40,426 nt of DNA from Natronocalculus amylovorans (GCF_023638035.1 NZ_JAKRVX010000012.1:1-40426), one strand, 5' to 3'; numbered from the stretch's first letter, positions 28,777-37,566 are shown. Notes: a model not told the origin generated them from the letters alone. Program-made: numbers and translations.

Positions 28777-29685
28777 TTATGAGCCATCCGAAACAGCCTG
28801 TGATCGTTCTTGTGCAGTGATTGTAATCCCAATAAGCACAACTACCGCACCAAGGATGGTAGCAATGCTTGGTATCTCTGCGAACAAGAAGAGTGCAATC
28901 GTCGTTGCACCGATCGGTTCACCTAACAGTGAAACACTCACCACGCTTGATTCGAGATAGCCAAGCGCCCAATTAAGTACTGTATGTCCTATCAACCCAG
29001 GGCCAATTGCCAGCCCAGCGAAGATTGCCCACTCACGGGCTGGATAGTTGAGTAAGTCGTGGCCTTGTCCAACAGAGATTGCAAGAAGCACTGTCGCACA
29101 CACAATATAAACAATGGTCACATATGGGATTAGCGCAATTCGTTGTCTGAGCGATCGACCAGCTAAAACGTAGACGGCCGCCATTACCGCACCAAATAGT
29201 GCAAGCGAGTTTCCAAGCAGCGGGTTCTCACCAACGAGCACCGCTCCAGAAATAAGATCACCAAGCGACATGACGACCATCCCACCGACAGCGATCAGAA
29301 TACCAACTACCATGTTGCGCGTGAGTAGCTCTGAAAGCAAGAGGTATGCACCGATCGCAACAAAAATCGGCTGTGCTTGCACGATCGTCGTACTTGCAGC
29401 AACGCTTGTCCACGAGAGGCTTTCAAACCAAGCCGCAAAGTGGAGTGCTAACGCAATACCTGAAATAATCGCAAACAAAAAGTCGCGAAGAGAAACCTGT
29501 GCGAAGTCCGATCGATACCGAAGAACCGCGATCGGAAGCAACGGAAGCGTTGTAAATAGTACCCGGTAGAACGCCGCAACGGCACTTGGCGCAGTGCTAA
29601 GACGGACTAAAATGGCACCAGTGCTCACCGCAACGATCGCAACAAACAATGCAGCGATCGGAGGGACAACAGGGTCGTCGTTCAC
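28777..29685 (-). CDS. EamA/DMT-superfamily permease
   Basis: The 302-residue membrane protein has about ten hydrophobic spans in two repeated EamA halves. The first begins PPIAALFVAIVAVSTGAILVRL, and the second ends with LGEPIGATTIALFLFAEIPS, the conserved ExP-like motif near span 9. DMT proteins export metabolites, often amino acids or their analogues; the cargo here is unknown. It lies between queC and the kinase on the same strand. Confidence 0.9.
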   Translation of the reverse strand: MNDDPVVPPIAALFVAIVAVSTGAILVRLSTAPSAVAAFYRVLFTTLPLLPIAVLRYRSDFAQVSLRDFLFAIISGIALALHFAAWFESLSWTSVAASTTIVQAQPIFVAIGAYLLLSELLTRNMVVGILIAVGGMVVMSLGDLISGAVLVGENPLLGNSLALFGAVMAAVYVLAGRSLRQRIALIPYVTIVYIVCATVLLAISVGQGHDLLNYPAREWAIFAGLAIGPGLIGHTVLNWALGYLESSVVSVSLLGEPIGATTIALFLFAEIPSIATILGAVVVLIGITITAQERSQAVSDGS

Positions 29686-29746
29686 GCTCTACTGAGGTGT
29701 GTGCTGTCTCATAGTCGTTATGAATCCGGAAGCAAACCCGACTGCG

Positions 29747-30478
29747 TTACTCGGTATATGATGGCCGTTCGGCGTAGTCGATTGGATCTCGAATACCAAT
29801 GGCTTGGAATGCTTGGAGACGGAAAGCACATGAATCACATGTACCACAAGCTGGCGCGGAGTCACGATAACAACTCCAGGTAAGTTCGAACGGAACTGAA
29901 AGCTCCGACCCACGGGCTGCAATATCTGTTTTTGAAGCATCGACAAATGGAACCTCGATTGATATTTTTGTCTCCGGTTTTGTTCCGACGTCAACCATTG
30001 CTTCAAATGCGTCAAAAAATGCAGGTCGGCAGTCCGGATAGCCTGCAAAATCCTCGCTGTGTGCACCAACAAACACTGCCTCGCAGCTATTGGCTTCCGC
30101 ATAGGAAACAGCCATTGAAAGCAGATTTGCATTGCGAAATGGGACATATGTATCAGGGATTTCTTCGCTTTCTAAGTTCGCGTCACCAACAGCCATCGAC
30201 GTGTCAGTCAGTGCTGAGCCACCAATCTGTTGGAGATGATCCGTTTCAATATGAAGGAACTCTGCAGCATCCATCTCCGCTGCAAGTGCGTTTGCACAGT
30301 CGTACTCAACTGCTTCTGTCCGTTGCCCATACGACGTATGTAAAAAGTAGAGTTCATAGCCGCGGTCTGCGGCCTCATACGCTGTGGTTGCGCTGTCCAT
30401 GCCACCAGAGACAAGCACAACTGCTCGTTTTTGCGGTTCCGATGATTGATCCGAAGTAGATGAAATATTGTCTGTCAT
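29747..30478 (-). CDS. queC: 7-cyano-7-deazaguanine (preQ0) synthase
   Basis: QueC converts 7-carboxy-7-deazaguanine to preQ0 using ammonia and ATP. The 243-residue protein has the PP-loop SGGMDS (24-29), a HTSYGQRTEAVE adenylation loop, and C-terminal zinc Cys residues in SCYRDSAPACGTCDSCAFR. In archaea preQ0 is inserted at tRNA position 15 and becomes archaeosine. It is the last gene of the queD-queE-queC operon, 32 bp after queE. Confidence 0.96.
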   Translation of the reverse strand: MTDNISSTSDQSSEPQKRAVVLVSGGMDSATTAYEAADRGYELYFLHTSYGQRTEAVEYDCANALAAEMDAAEFLHIETDHLQQIGGSALTDTSMAVGDANLESEEIPDTYVPFRNANLLSMAVSYAEANSCEAVFVGAHSEDFAGYPDCRPAFFDAFEAMVDVGTKPETKISIEVPFVDASKTDIAARGSELSVPFELTWSCYRDSAPACGTCDSCAFRLQAFQAIGIRDPIDYAERPSYTE

Positions 30479-30510
30479 TTGAATTGTGATTGCTGTATGT
30501 TGAAGTCTGA

Positions 30511-31308
30511 TTACGTTTCGGGAGCGTCATTCCACAGATCGACATGGATTCGTGGCGTGTATCGATACCCATGTTCCAGTGCGAGCTCTGCGACGGTTCG
30601 CCGTGTCTCCGAAAGTGCTGCTCGTGTTTGTCCTTCCGGCATAAGCAACACATCAGTGCTTTCGATCGGTGTCTCAGTCTGTCGCTGTAGTGTCGATACC
30701 AGTTCGGTGATCTCCGGTACATCAGATTCGCCAGTCACAACGAATTTGAGCTGTGTGTTATACCGATCGAACAGTGTTGCAAGTGCATTGCTGTCGATTC
30801 TGTCTGCTTCGTGTTTGTCAGCCCATGAACCAAGTGCTGCATCTCCGCCAGCAGGTGGGCGGTCGGCAGTTGGTGTTGAACTCGCAAGCTTTGGGCTCAC
30901 GCTTGCGAGATCGATCGGTGTCTCCGCAGGGGGAACGATCGTCCCGTTTGTTTCGACCGTAATATGATATCCACGCGCAGAGAGCTGTTGGATGAGCTCA
31001 ATAGATTGTTCGTGGATGAGTGGTTCACCACCAGTGAGGACCACATGCGTTGCGTCAAAGTCGGTCACTTGATCAATAATCTCGTCGATCGATAGCCAGG
31101 CATGTGTTGGTTCCCATGAGGTGTGGTACGAGTCACAGAACCAACACCGGAGGTTACAGCCACTCGTTCGGATAAATACGCTTGGAACCCCAGTGAGTGT
31201 CCCCTCTCCCTGAAGTGACTCAAAAAGTTCATTAATTGGAAGTGCATCTGTTGCGGCCTCTGGTGGCCGTTCTGTCTCCGATACATCAATCTCGCTTGTA
31301 ACAGGCAT
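30511..31308 (-). CDS. queE: 7-carboxy-7-deazaguanine synthase (radical SAM)
   Basis: QueE rearranges 6-carboxytetrahydropterin to 7-carboxy-7-deazaguanine. The 265-residue protein carries the 4Fe-4S motif CxxxCxxC at Cys51, Cys55 and Cys58 (CNLRCWFCDS), and VLTGGEPLIHE, the SAM-binding GGE element. NELFESLQGEG near the N-terminus is the typical QueE opening. It begins 3 bp after the queD stop. Confidence 0.96.
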   Translation of the reverse strand: MPVTSEIDVSETERPPEAATDALPINELFESLQGEGTLTGVPSVFIRTSGCNLRCWFCDSYHTSWEPTHAWLSIDEIIDQVTDFDATHVVLTGGEPLIHEQSIELIQQLSARGYHITVETNGTIVPPAETPIDLASVSPKLASSTPTADRPPAGGDAALGSWADKHEADRIDSNALATLFDRYNTQLKFVVTGESDVPEITELVSTLQRQTETPIESTDVLLMPEGQTRAALSETRRTVAELALEHGYRYTPRIHVDLWNDAPET

Positions 31309-31311
31309 TCG

Positions 31312-31767
31312 TTAGATCGCACCTCCACACAGTTCGGACGTTTCGCGAACAACAACAGAAACATCAGTTACCGTCTCCGAGAGCCCCTCAAGTAGGCGGT
31401 TCTCTAGCACAACAGACATCACTTCGGCTGTCGGTGGTGCATCAAAAATAACGAGTGCGTCGCCATCACCCGACTGTTTGAATGCGTCAATCAACGGGTC
31501 GCCGCGCTGAACGAGAAACATATGATCCCACTCGTCAATAACGTCGGTGACATCACCTTTGTCGACAACCCATCCCTCTTTGGTGAGTTTACCAGTGACG
31601 CGTACCGTAATCTCATAATTATGTCCATGAGGTCGGCTACATTTACCGTCATGGTGTAGTAGCCGATGGCCTGAGCTGATTCGGATTGGCCGATCGCGCC
31701 CAATCTCAATGACCCGCTCACCGGCTTCCTCAATAACGGTAGATTCTGCAGATACTCCCTGAAGCAT
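31312..31767 (-). CDS. queD: 6-carboxytetrahydropterin synthase
   Basis: QueD makes 6-carboxytetrahydropterin from dihydroneopterin triphosphate. The 151-residue protein has zinc ligands His34 (SSGHRL), His47 and His49 (RPHGHNYE) and a Cys43 that may be catalytic. VDKGDVTDVIDEWDHMFL is the T-fold element with the catalytic Asp/His pair. First gene of the queDEC operon. A TAGTATTTTACT element (about 24 nt upstream) may be its TATA box, giving a leaderless message. Confidence 0.95.
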   Translation of the reverse strand: MLQGVSAESTVIEEAGERVIEIGRDRPIRISSGHRLLHHDGKCSRPHGHNYEITVRVTGKLTKEGWVVDKGDVTDVIDEWDHMFLVQRGDPLIDAFKQSGDGDALVIFDAPPTAEVMSVVLENRLLEGLSETVTDVSVVVRETSELCGGAI

Positions 31768-31875
31768 ATCATAGGATTATCGAGATAGTATTTTACTGTG
31801 TCGGGAGCTGGACGGATTGATAGTCGGAAGCATTGAGGTACATGGCAGTTGTACCAGTGAGTATGGTGGAAACTA

Positions 31876-32235
31876 ATGGAGGGTCAGGACAGCCGTAAGA
31901 CAAGAGATGACGTTGTAACGGTTACTGTGCACCATACTGGTGAGCCCATTTTAATCGAGACCACAACAGGCCGATCACTTCGATCGGTGCTGCTCGAGGC
32001 AGATCTCTCACCATATACATCGCTGACTGCGTATGCAAACTGTGGTGGGCGTGGGATCTGTGCAACGTGTGGCGTACGTGTACGAGACACTACAGAACCA
32101 ACACACTGGCACGATCGGCTAGCCGATCGATTCGGCTACCCCCGCCTCTCATGTCAGATTGCGGTGATGGAAGATATGACGATCGAACTTGTTGAAGAAA
32201 AACGAGTGTGGGGCCGAAGGGAGCCAAAATCATAG
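31876..32235 (+). CDS. 2Fe-2S ferredoxin-type protein
   Basis: The 119-residue protein has the plant-type ferredoxin beta-grasp with cluster Cys residues in YANCGGRGICATCGV and LSCQIAV. This is the CxxxxxCxxC...C pattern with Gly-rich loop. It lacks the long acidic insertion of the classic haloarchaeal ferredoxin, so it is a divergent small version, perhaps linked to an oxidoreductase elsewhere. ATG 31876 follows a region with AT-rich elements; a GGAGGG stretch lies just after the start and is coding. Confidence 0.88.
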   Translation: MEGQDSRKTRDDVVTVTVHHTGEPILIETTTGRSLRSVLLEADLSPYTSLTAYANCGGRGICATCGVRVRDTTEPTHWHDRLADRFGYPRLSCQIAVMEDMTIELVEEKRVWGRREPKS

Positions 32236-32250
32236 CGATCGACTCGTCCC

Positions 32251-32335
32251 TGCTCCCCTCGAATTGAAGCGCGCAAGACTCACTTTGTTCGTCTTGTTGC
32301 CCCTGCTCGCACCGCTCACAGGAGCGGGAGACAAG
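32251..32335 (-). other. Possible tRNA 3'-half relic with an inserted hairpin
   Basis: Read on the minus strand, the gap downstream of tRNA-Tyr contains CTTGTCTCCCG and later CTTCAATTCGAGGGGAG, resembling the two parts of the tRNA's variable/T-arm end (CTTGTCCCCCG and TTCAATTCGGGGAGAG). Between them lies about 50 nt with repeated GAGCGGTGCGAGC-like sequence and a CAAGAC/GTCTTG inverted repeat. This may be a partial tRNA copy disrupted by a small hairpin element. Similarity is partial, so the call is tentative. Confidence 0.3.
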
Positions 32336-32369
32336 TCAATCTCTCCGTGTATTTCTGATCACGCAAAAG

Positions 32370-32443
32370 TCCGCTCTCCCCGAATTGAACGGGGGACAAG
32401 CCGATCTACAGTCGGCTGCTCTACCAGGCTGAGCTAAGAGCGG
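32370..32443 (-). tRNA. tRNA-Tyr (anticodon GTA)
   Basis: The minus strand folds to a complete cloverleaf. The acceptor stem is CCGCTCT/AGAGCGG with discriminator A, the D-arm TAGCTCAGCCTGGTAGAGC, the anticodon stem GCCGA/TCGGC and loop CTGTAGA (anticodon GTA, 32407-32409), and the T-arm CCCCG-TTCAATT-CGGGG. A C1-G72 pair is the hallmark of archaeal tRNA-Tyr. CCA is not encoded. No intron is present. Confidence 0.95.
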
Positions 32444-32543
32444 TCATTACAATGTAGCCGCTCGTGGAGACTTAAGAATTCTCATTCAGTATGGCGATCA
32501 AGAACGCACAGACATTTTTGGACTCACTGATAAGAGAGAATAT

Positions 32544-33320
32544 ATGGGCGATGATCGGCAATCCAGACAAGCGACATTTGGACACGATGGCTCAGTCGAA
32601 GCTGAAACACCTCCTGATGCGGTTGGGACAAATGATTTTGGCGAGCAGAAAGCATCGAACGAGACTGATGGAGGCTACAGCCGTTACGCGGTTTCAAGTC
32701 TGCTACAGAAGGCAGTCCGTCGATCGGATGAAGAGGTTGCTGCCTGGGCTGCATGGGAGCTTGCCCGATCGGGCTATGCGTGGAACCTGTGGGATAGACT
32801 TACTCTCTACATTGTGGAAGATCTACAGGCTGGCGATACGGTTGCGTTGACGATCGAGCGCTACGAAACGCTTGCAACGGAGCGATGGGAACCTGATTCC
32901 TGGAAAGGCCGCCTCTGTGCAATCCATGCGGCACTGGCTGCAGCACGCGCACAATCTACCCGTGAGGCGGCGAATGCAGATGCGTACTTTTCGACCGTTG
33001 CAGAAGAGCGGGCTGCTGCCTTCGAGCGTGGAGAGTCACCTCACGTTACATTCCCTGCGGGCGACCTGGAAGTTGGTGGTACATACGATCTTATTTTTGA
33101 CGGACATACAGGTGAAGGCTCGAAGCTAGGTCGAGACACGCGGTTTTTCAAGCTTCACGGCGCCCGTGTTGGCCCCGAAGGTGAATCCGAGCTGAGCGCA
33201 AACTGGCAGCGGCTCAGTATGGTCCTTGATTCAATCGACTACACGGAAACAGAAATTAACCATGCGATATCACCGGTTGATCCGGATGCAAAGTGGGATG
33301 AGCCGGATTTTGAGGCGTGA
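32544..33320 (+). CDS. Stand-alone protein resembling the C-terminal part of RarA/MgsA-type AAA proteins
   Basis: The 258-residue protein opens with a polar, probably disordered 45 residues, then has AVSSLLQKAVRRSDEEVAAWAAWELARSGY (49-78). This resembles the helical oligomerisation segment of RarA/MgsA/WHIP-like clamp-loader relatives (LQKAIRGSD, dAALYWLA). No Walker A or B motif is present. The remainder has an Ala-rich helix region (120-145) and a beta-rich tail. The function is unknown; a role as an accessory to clamp loader or replication proteins is an inference. ATG 32544 is the first start after the tRNA. Confidence 0.7.
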   Translation: MGDDRQSRQATFGHDGSVEAETPPDAVGTNDFGEQKASNETDGGYSRYAVSSLLQKAVRRSDEEVAAWAAWELARSGYAWNLWDRLTLYIVEDLQAGDTVALTIERYETLATERWEPDSWKGRLCAIHAALAAARAQSTREAANADAYFSTVAEERAAAFERGESPHVTFPAGDLEVGGTYDLIFDGHTGEGSKLGRDTRFFKLHGARVGPEGESELSANWQRLSMVLDSIDYTETEINHAISPVDPDAKWDEPDFEA

Positions 33321-33373
33321 TTGGTAGTAATCGAATCGGTACTCCCTAATTCACCGGTATCGAAGAGGAGAGT

Positions 33374-34438
33374 ATGCTGTTTACACCAGGGCCAACTGCA
33401 GTTCCCCCCGAAGTTCGTGATATAATGGCGCAGCCACAGCCAAATCCAGATCTTGACCCCACATTCGGAGAGACGTATGCACAGCTCACTGCAGATTTGC
33501 AGACTGTCTATAATACGGATCATGACATCGTTGTTCTTGGGGGAGAGGGAATTCTGGGATTAGAGGCTGCAGTTGCATCGATCGTCGAGCCGGGCGATCG
33601 AGTGCTGTGTATCTCCAATGGACGTTATGGAGATGGATTCGCTGATTTTGTCACCGCATATGGTGGAGAGCCGACCCTGATTTCTGCACCGTACGATTCG
33701 GGATATGATCTAGATGCGATCGAAAACGCAGTGGCTGCAGCAGCAGCTGATGGTGCACCGTTTACCGCCGCAACCATGGTACACTGTGAAACTCCTACTG
33801 GAACGCTTAATGATCTCACTCCGGTATTGGAGTTGCTCAAAGAGCACACGATACTGAGTATTGTTGATGCAGTCTCATCTGTCGGTGGTACCCCGGTACC
33901 AACCGATCGTATTGACATCTGTCTTGGTGGCTCACAGAAGTGTTTCAGTGCGCCTCCGGGGTTGACAACGGCAGCCATCAGTGATCACGCGTGGGAACAG
34001 ATGGAGAAGCGTAACCCAACATCCTTGTACACGAACTTTTTGCCATGGAAGGACGTGTCGGAGGGATTCCCGTACACACATCTCGATGTACTTGTCTCTG
34101 CACTCGCTGTTGCTGTCGATCGAATCGTGACTGAAGGGGTTGAGAATGTATATGATCGACACACCGAGGCAGCCGATCGGTGTCGAGAGCGTGGCTCCGA
34201 GCTGAGACTCCCACTATACCCTGACACAGAGCGGTCGTCGCCAACTGTGACGGCGTTTTATCTCCCCGGAAACGCAACTTCGATTCAAAAGGAGGTTGCC
34301 GAATCGGAAGAGATTGTACTTGCAACGGGGTTGGGTGAACTTGAGGACGACATTCTTCGAATTGGTCATATGGGGTACAACGCAGACGTTTCGAAGGTTG
34401 ATCAGGTGATGGATGCAATTGCCAATATTATCGAGTGA
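33374..34438 (+). CDS. Class V aminotransferase (second paralog)
   Basis: The 354-residue PLP enzyme has FTPGPTAVP at the N-terminus, GGEGILGLEAAV as the phosphate-binding loop, Asp165 (SIVDAVSSVGG) and Schiff-base Lys189 in LGGSQKCFSAPPG. The C-terminus has RIGHMG. It is related to but diverged from the 380-residue enzyme at 9358-10500 and closer in form to the alanine-glyoxylate transaminase/cysteine-lyase-like group. Which amino acid it uses cannot be told. It lies 53 bp after the RarA-like gene on the same strand. Confidence 0.92.
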   Translation: MLFTPGPTAVPPEVRDIMAQPQPNPDLDPTFGETYAQLTADLQTVYNTDHDIVVLGGEGILGLEAAVASIVEPGDRVLCISNGRYGDGFADFVTAYGGEPTLISAPYDSGYDLDAIENAVAAAAADGAPFTAATMVHCETPTGTLNDLTPVLELLKEHTILSIVDAVSSVGGTPVPTDRIDICLGGSQKCFSAPPGLTTAAISDHAWEQMEKRNPTSLYTNFLPWKDVSEGFPYTHLDVLVSALAVAVDRIVTEGVENVYDRHTEAADRCRERGSELRLPLYPDTERSSPTVTAFYLPGNATSIQKEVAESEEIVLATGLGELEDDILRIGHMGYNADVSKVDQVMDAIANIIE

Positions 34439-34490
34439 TCAAAGACTGGCTCATACTATCGAGTGATAGAATACTGACTCTTCAATTACA

Positions 34491-36365
34491 CTATTCGCTG
34501 ATGTTTGCTTCTCGAATCTTAATCCCTTTGCCAGCGAGATGTCGGAGTTGTCGCTGTGCGAAATCTTCCTCACGGGTTCCGCGGGTTGCTAATACGTAAA
34601 CGATCGAACTTCCGGCCGGGCGCATTGTTCGCCCAGCCCGTTGTGTTCCCTGCCTCCGCGAACCGCCAAGTCCTGATGCGACGATCGCTAACTCGGCATT
34701 CGGGAGATCAAGTCCTTCGTCTGCAATTCGAGAGACAACCAGCGTTTTCGTCTCACCGGTTTTGAATTCCGACAGTAGCCGTTGTCGTTCATAATGTGGT
34801 GTTTCGCCGCTGAGGAACGGAATCGACAGCGCGTCTGCGATTGCCTTTCCTTGATCAAGATACTCCACAAAAATGAGGGCCTTCGAGCTGTTATTTCGGG
34901 CAAGCAGATACCGTACTTCGTCAATCTTTGCAGGGTTCATCGATGCAAGTTGATATCGCTGGCGGCCATCAGCACTCGAATATTCATTTCGTTTGATTTC
35001 ATCACGCCACGGAACATACCGAATCTCGATTTCCGGCTCAGCTACAAACCCAGCTTCCATGAGTGCGGCCCAGTCGGTGCCGATCGGCGGCCCGATGAGC
35101 GTGAAAATTTCAGCCTCTTTTTCATCTTCTCTAACCGGGGATGCAGACAGCCCAAGTCGATGGACAGCCTGCAGATCAGCACTCCGTCTGAAAATATTAC
35201 TTGGAATGTGTTGGCATTCGTCGTAGATAATTAACCCCCACTTTCGGGAGTCAAACAGGTGACGATGCCGATCCATTCCCGCAGTCTGGTAGGTCGCAAT
35301 TGTTATCGGTGAGATGTCTTTCTCCCCACCATGGTATTCGCCGACATTCCGTGGGTCAACTGTGGTATGTGTACAAATTTCATCTCGCCACTGGGTGGCT
35401 AACTCTCGGCTTGGGACCAAAATGAGCGTCTCACCAGCAATTGCGGTGAGGGTTCCAAGTGCTGCGATCGTTTTACCACTCCCCGGAGGGCCAACGTAGA
35501 TACCTGCTTTTTGTGTGAGAAACATGTCCATCCATGCCTGTTGATAGTCACGAAGCGTCGCGGTAAGTTCGATTTCGATCGGCGCTCCGGTCTCCAGTTT
35601 TCGATTATCTACAACCGGGTATCCTGCCTCATACAGTGTTCGTTTGAGAGTGCCAATAGCTTCATCACGAACCCAACTTTCCGTATCTGAGATGGGTGCA
35701 TGGAGCTGTTCGTCGGAGAGTTTCTGTCGAGCAACGTTACCCATGAGGTTCTCGGTTGCAGCCTCAAGAACGACATACCCATCTGGATGGGTTTTGAGTG
35801 TGAATTGATGTGCCCGCTCCCACTGGTCGGTAATCCACTCTTCAAGATGTGGTGACTGTCTGGGAAGCACTGATCGAACCGATCGAAGAAGCGACTCGGT
35901 ATCATCGAATGGGGCTGCCCAGACGTCTTCCGGGCGAATTCGGTACAGATATCCGCGGGTGCCGGGATCAGTTCCAGTTGAATCAACGAGATGTGCGAAC
36001 TGTGACAGCTGTGCGCGTGTATACTGTGTTGGCTGATCAACAACGATCTCTCGTCTGGTTGGGAAAAGCACAATTCGTTCGCGCTTTGCAACTGCATTGA
36101 GATCGGATGGATACCATACCACAGGATCCGCTGAAACATCGAACGTATTGAGTTTCTTGTCAGTGGTGTACACATCAAGGATCGTTTCAGCCTCGTGTTG
36201 TGAACAGTTGAGCTGTCGACCAAGTTCGCTTGCAGTAATAATCGGACGCCCCAGATCTTCCATTGTTTCGTAGATTGCTTCGATTGGGACAGATTGGTCT
36301 GGGTAGTCTGATTGGCTCGATTGAGCCTCTCGATCGACAGTCTCTGATCGATCCTCAGCAGTCAT
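34491..36365 (-). CDS. XPB/Rad25-type DEAD/H helicase
   Basis: The 624-residue protein has an N-terminal helix-turn-helix-like region (ITASELGRQLNCSQHEAETIL, 43-63), a middle domain, and the SF2 core: LRDYQQAW (Q-like), GPPGSGKT (292-299), DECQH (382-386) and GLSASPVRED, then RQGTQRAGRTMRP (motif VI). XPB-family helicases open DNA in nucleotide excision repair and transcription; archaeal partners include Bax1. The start is ATG 36365; the longer frame upstream has a Cys-rich leader unlike the family. No Bax1 gene is seen next to it. Confidence 0.92.
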   Translation of the reverse strand: MTAEDRSETVDREAQSSQSDYPDQSVPIEAIYETMEDLGRPIITASELGRQLNCSQHEAETILDVYTTDKKLNTFDVSADPVVWYPSDLNAVAKRERIVLFPTRREIVVDQPTQYTRAQLSQFAHLVDSTGTDPGTRGYLYRIRPEDVWAAPFDDTESLLRSVRSVLPRQSPHLEEWITDQWERAHQFTLKTHPDGYVVLEAATENLMGNVARQKLSDEQLHAPISDTESWVRDEAIGTLKRTLYEAGYPVVDNRKLETGAPIEIELTATLRDYQQAWMDMFLTQKAGIYVGPPGSGKTIAALGTLTAIAGETLILVPSRELATQWRDEICTHTTVDPRNVGEYHGGEKDISPITIATYQTAGMDRHRHLFDSRKWGLIIYDECQHIPSNIFRRSADLQAVHRLGLSASPVREDEKEAEIFTLIGPPIGTDWAALMEAGFVAEPEIEIRYVPWRDEIKRNEYSSADGRQRYQLASMNPAKIDEVRYLLARNNSSKALIFVEYLDQGKAIADALSIPFLSGETPHYERQRLLSEFKTGETKTLVVSRIADEGLDLPNAELAIVASGLGGSRRQGTQRAGRTMRPAGSSIVYVLATRGTREEDFAQRQLRHLAGKGIKIREANISE

Positions 36366-36526
36366 TAGTCTAAATATACAGGTAAATGCTGTTACCCCTT
36401 GCGGGTCACACATACACGTATACACGTGCAGCAAGCAGACCGGTAGCCACAAAACAACCGCAAATATTCAACGGCAACGACAACGACATCAAAAATAATC
36501 AGCAGACAAATAGTGAGCAGACACCG

Positions 36527-37174
36527 CTATCGAGGACAGTACGAGCTACACAGTTCCTCTTTCGATCGAAACTTGCTGGCACAATCAACGCAGCGTACAT
36601 CTGCTTCTCCTGGACCGGTGATAATCCGATGGCCGCCGACACGGAACGGATGCGTGACAATTCGTGGTCTGATCTGCTCTGGAATCTGCGTCTCACGGTT
36701 TGTACTGAGATCTGTCCGGAGCTGGATCGTTTCAAGATCGTTCTCGGTCCACCGATCAGATGCTCTAGCAGTCTCTTCACACGCGAGTTGTGTCCACCCA
36801 GTCACAACAACGGGAGAGCGGGTCTCCGTATCAGTGACGACGACGATGTATTCGACACCGGCTTCAGTCAGTGCGAACCGCCATCCATCTTGAGTGTTCC
36901 ACCGGAGTTGACCATATTCGATCGCCTCAGCTACGCGCTCAAGAGTTATGTATCTCCCCTGTTGTCTGAGCCGATCGTGAAAATGGTCTGTTTGGGCGTA
37001 CAGTGCAGGATCTCGGATTGGTGGGTCCTGTGGTGTGCGACGCCGTGCTGGCGACTGTGGTTCAACGGTCGATCGCTGAACCGTTGCCGCGTACGCTTCG
37101 GGCTCGGGAAGGGAGTCGATCCCGAGCATCTCGTCGACACTTGGACCGCCCTGTCGGGATGCCACTACCTGCAT
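36527..37174 (-). CDS. Protein with DUF4258-like core and C-terminal zinc finger
   Basis: The 215-residue protein has a basic, Pro-rich N-terminal third, then RYITLERVAEAIEYGQLRW and ALTEAGVEYIVVVTDTETRSPVVVTGW (about 74-127), a helix-then-sheet pattern reminiscent of DUF4258/RelE-like small domains. The C-terminus carries Cys195, Cys198, Cys209 and Cys213, a probable zinc ribbon. I do not know its function. It lies beside the replication origin, transcribed away from it. ATG 37174 (MQVVASRQ) is preferred; an ATG at 37189 also fits. The zinc ribbon suggests DNA or RNA contact. Confidence 0.68.
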   Translation of the reverse strand: MQVVASRQGGPSVDEMLGIDSLPEPEAYAATVQRSTVEPQSPARRRTPQDPPIRDPALYAQTDHFHDRLRQQGRYITLERVAEAIEYGQLRWNTQDGWRFALTEAGVEYIVVVTDTETRSPVVVTGWTQLACEETARASDRWTENDLETIQLRTDLSTNRETQIPEQIRPRIVTHPFRVGGHRIITGPGEADVRCVDCASKFRSKEELCSSYCPR

Positions 37175-37287
37175 ATACGTGTGTATCAATATAAGCTTTC
37201 AGCACGTTTTGCTAGTTTAGTTACGTTATTCAAAGGCGTTCAGGTACAGAATCTGTTAGTTATGGATCTGTAGGCCTGCACACGTAC

Positions 37288-37327
37288 GAATCTGTGAATC
37301 TGTGAATCTACGAATTTCCGAATTTGT
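37288..37327 (+). repeat. 8-bp direct tandem repeat, five units
   Basis: Five head-to-tail units: GAATCTGT, GAATCTGT, GAATCTAC, GAATTTCC and GAATTTGT. Two are identical and the others differ by one to three bases. They lie at the left of the origin region. Confidence 0.85.
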
Positions 37328-37396
37328 GTTGAGGTTTTAGGACTACATTGAGTTACGCATGAGTTAGTTTTAATTCGTGGATCATTGGCACTTAAC

Positions 37397-37416
37397 ACAC
37401 CATATTTCCGGTGAAA
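37397..37416 (+). repeat. ORB-type repeat 1
   Basis: ACACCATATTTCCGGTGAAA, identical to repeat 3. Confidence 0.88.
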
Positions 37417-37494
37417 ATAGCCGATAGTATTGTACAATAAAATGTGGTGTAAGATTGGAATAATAGTGGAGATTTTGACGTTCAGCTATCAGAG

Positions 37495-37514
37495 ACACCT
37501 CATTTCCGATGAAT
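37495..37514 (+). repeat. ORB-type repeat 2 (weak)
   Basis: ACACCTCATTTCCGATGAAT matches 16 of 20 bases. It shares the upstream GAGACACC context with repeat 3, 52 bp away. Confidence 0.65.
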
Positions 37515-37546
37515 TACAGTAACTTAGTCGAGTGTGTTTGAGAGAC

Positions 37547-37566
37547 ACACCATATTTCCGGTGAAA
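37547..37566 (+). repeat. ORB-type repeat 3
   Basis: ACACCATATTTCCGGTGAAA, identical to repeat 1, preceded by GAGAC. Confidence 0.88.

Noticed and set aside
31768-31875. preQ0 riboswitch before queD
   Set aside because: The gap has a TATA-like element giving a leaderless message, and such riboswitches are not known in archaea.
36386-37273. Plus-strand frame of 295 codons upstream of the origin
   Set aside because: Composition is basic and Cys-rich, and it is antisense to the better zinc-finger gene with a clear acidic bias.
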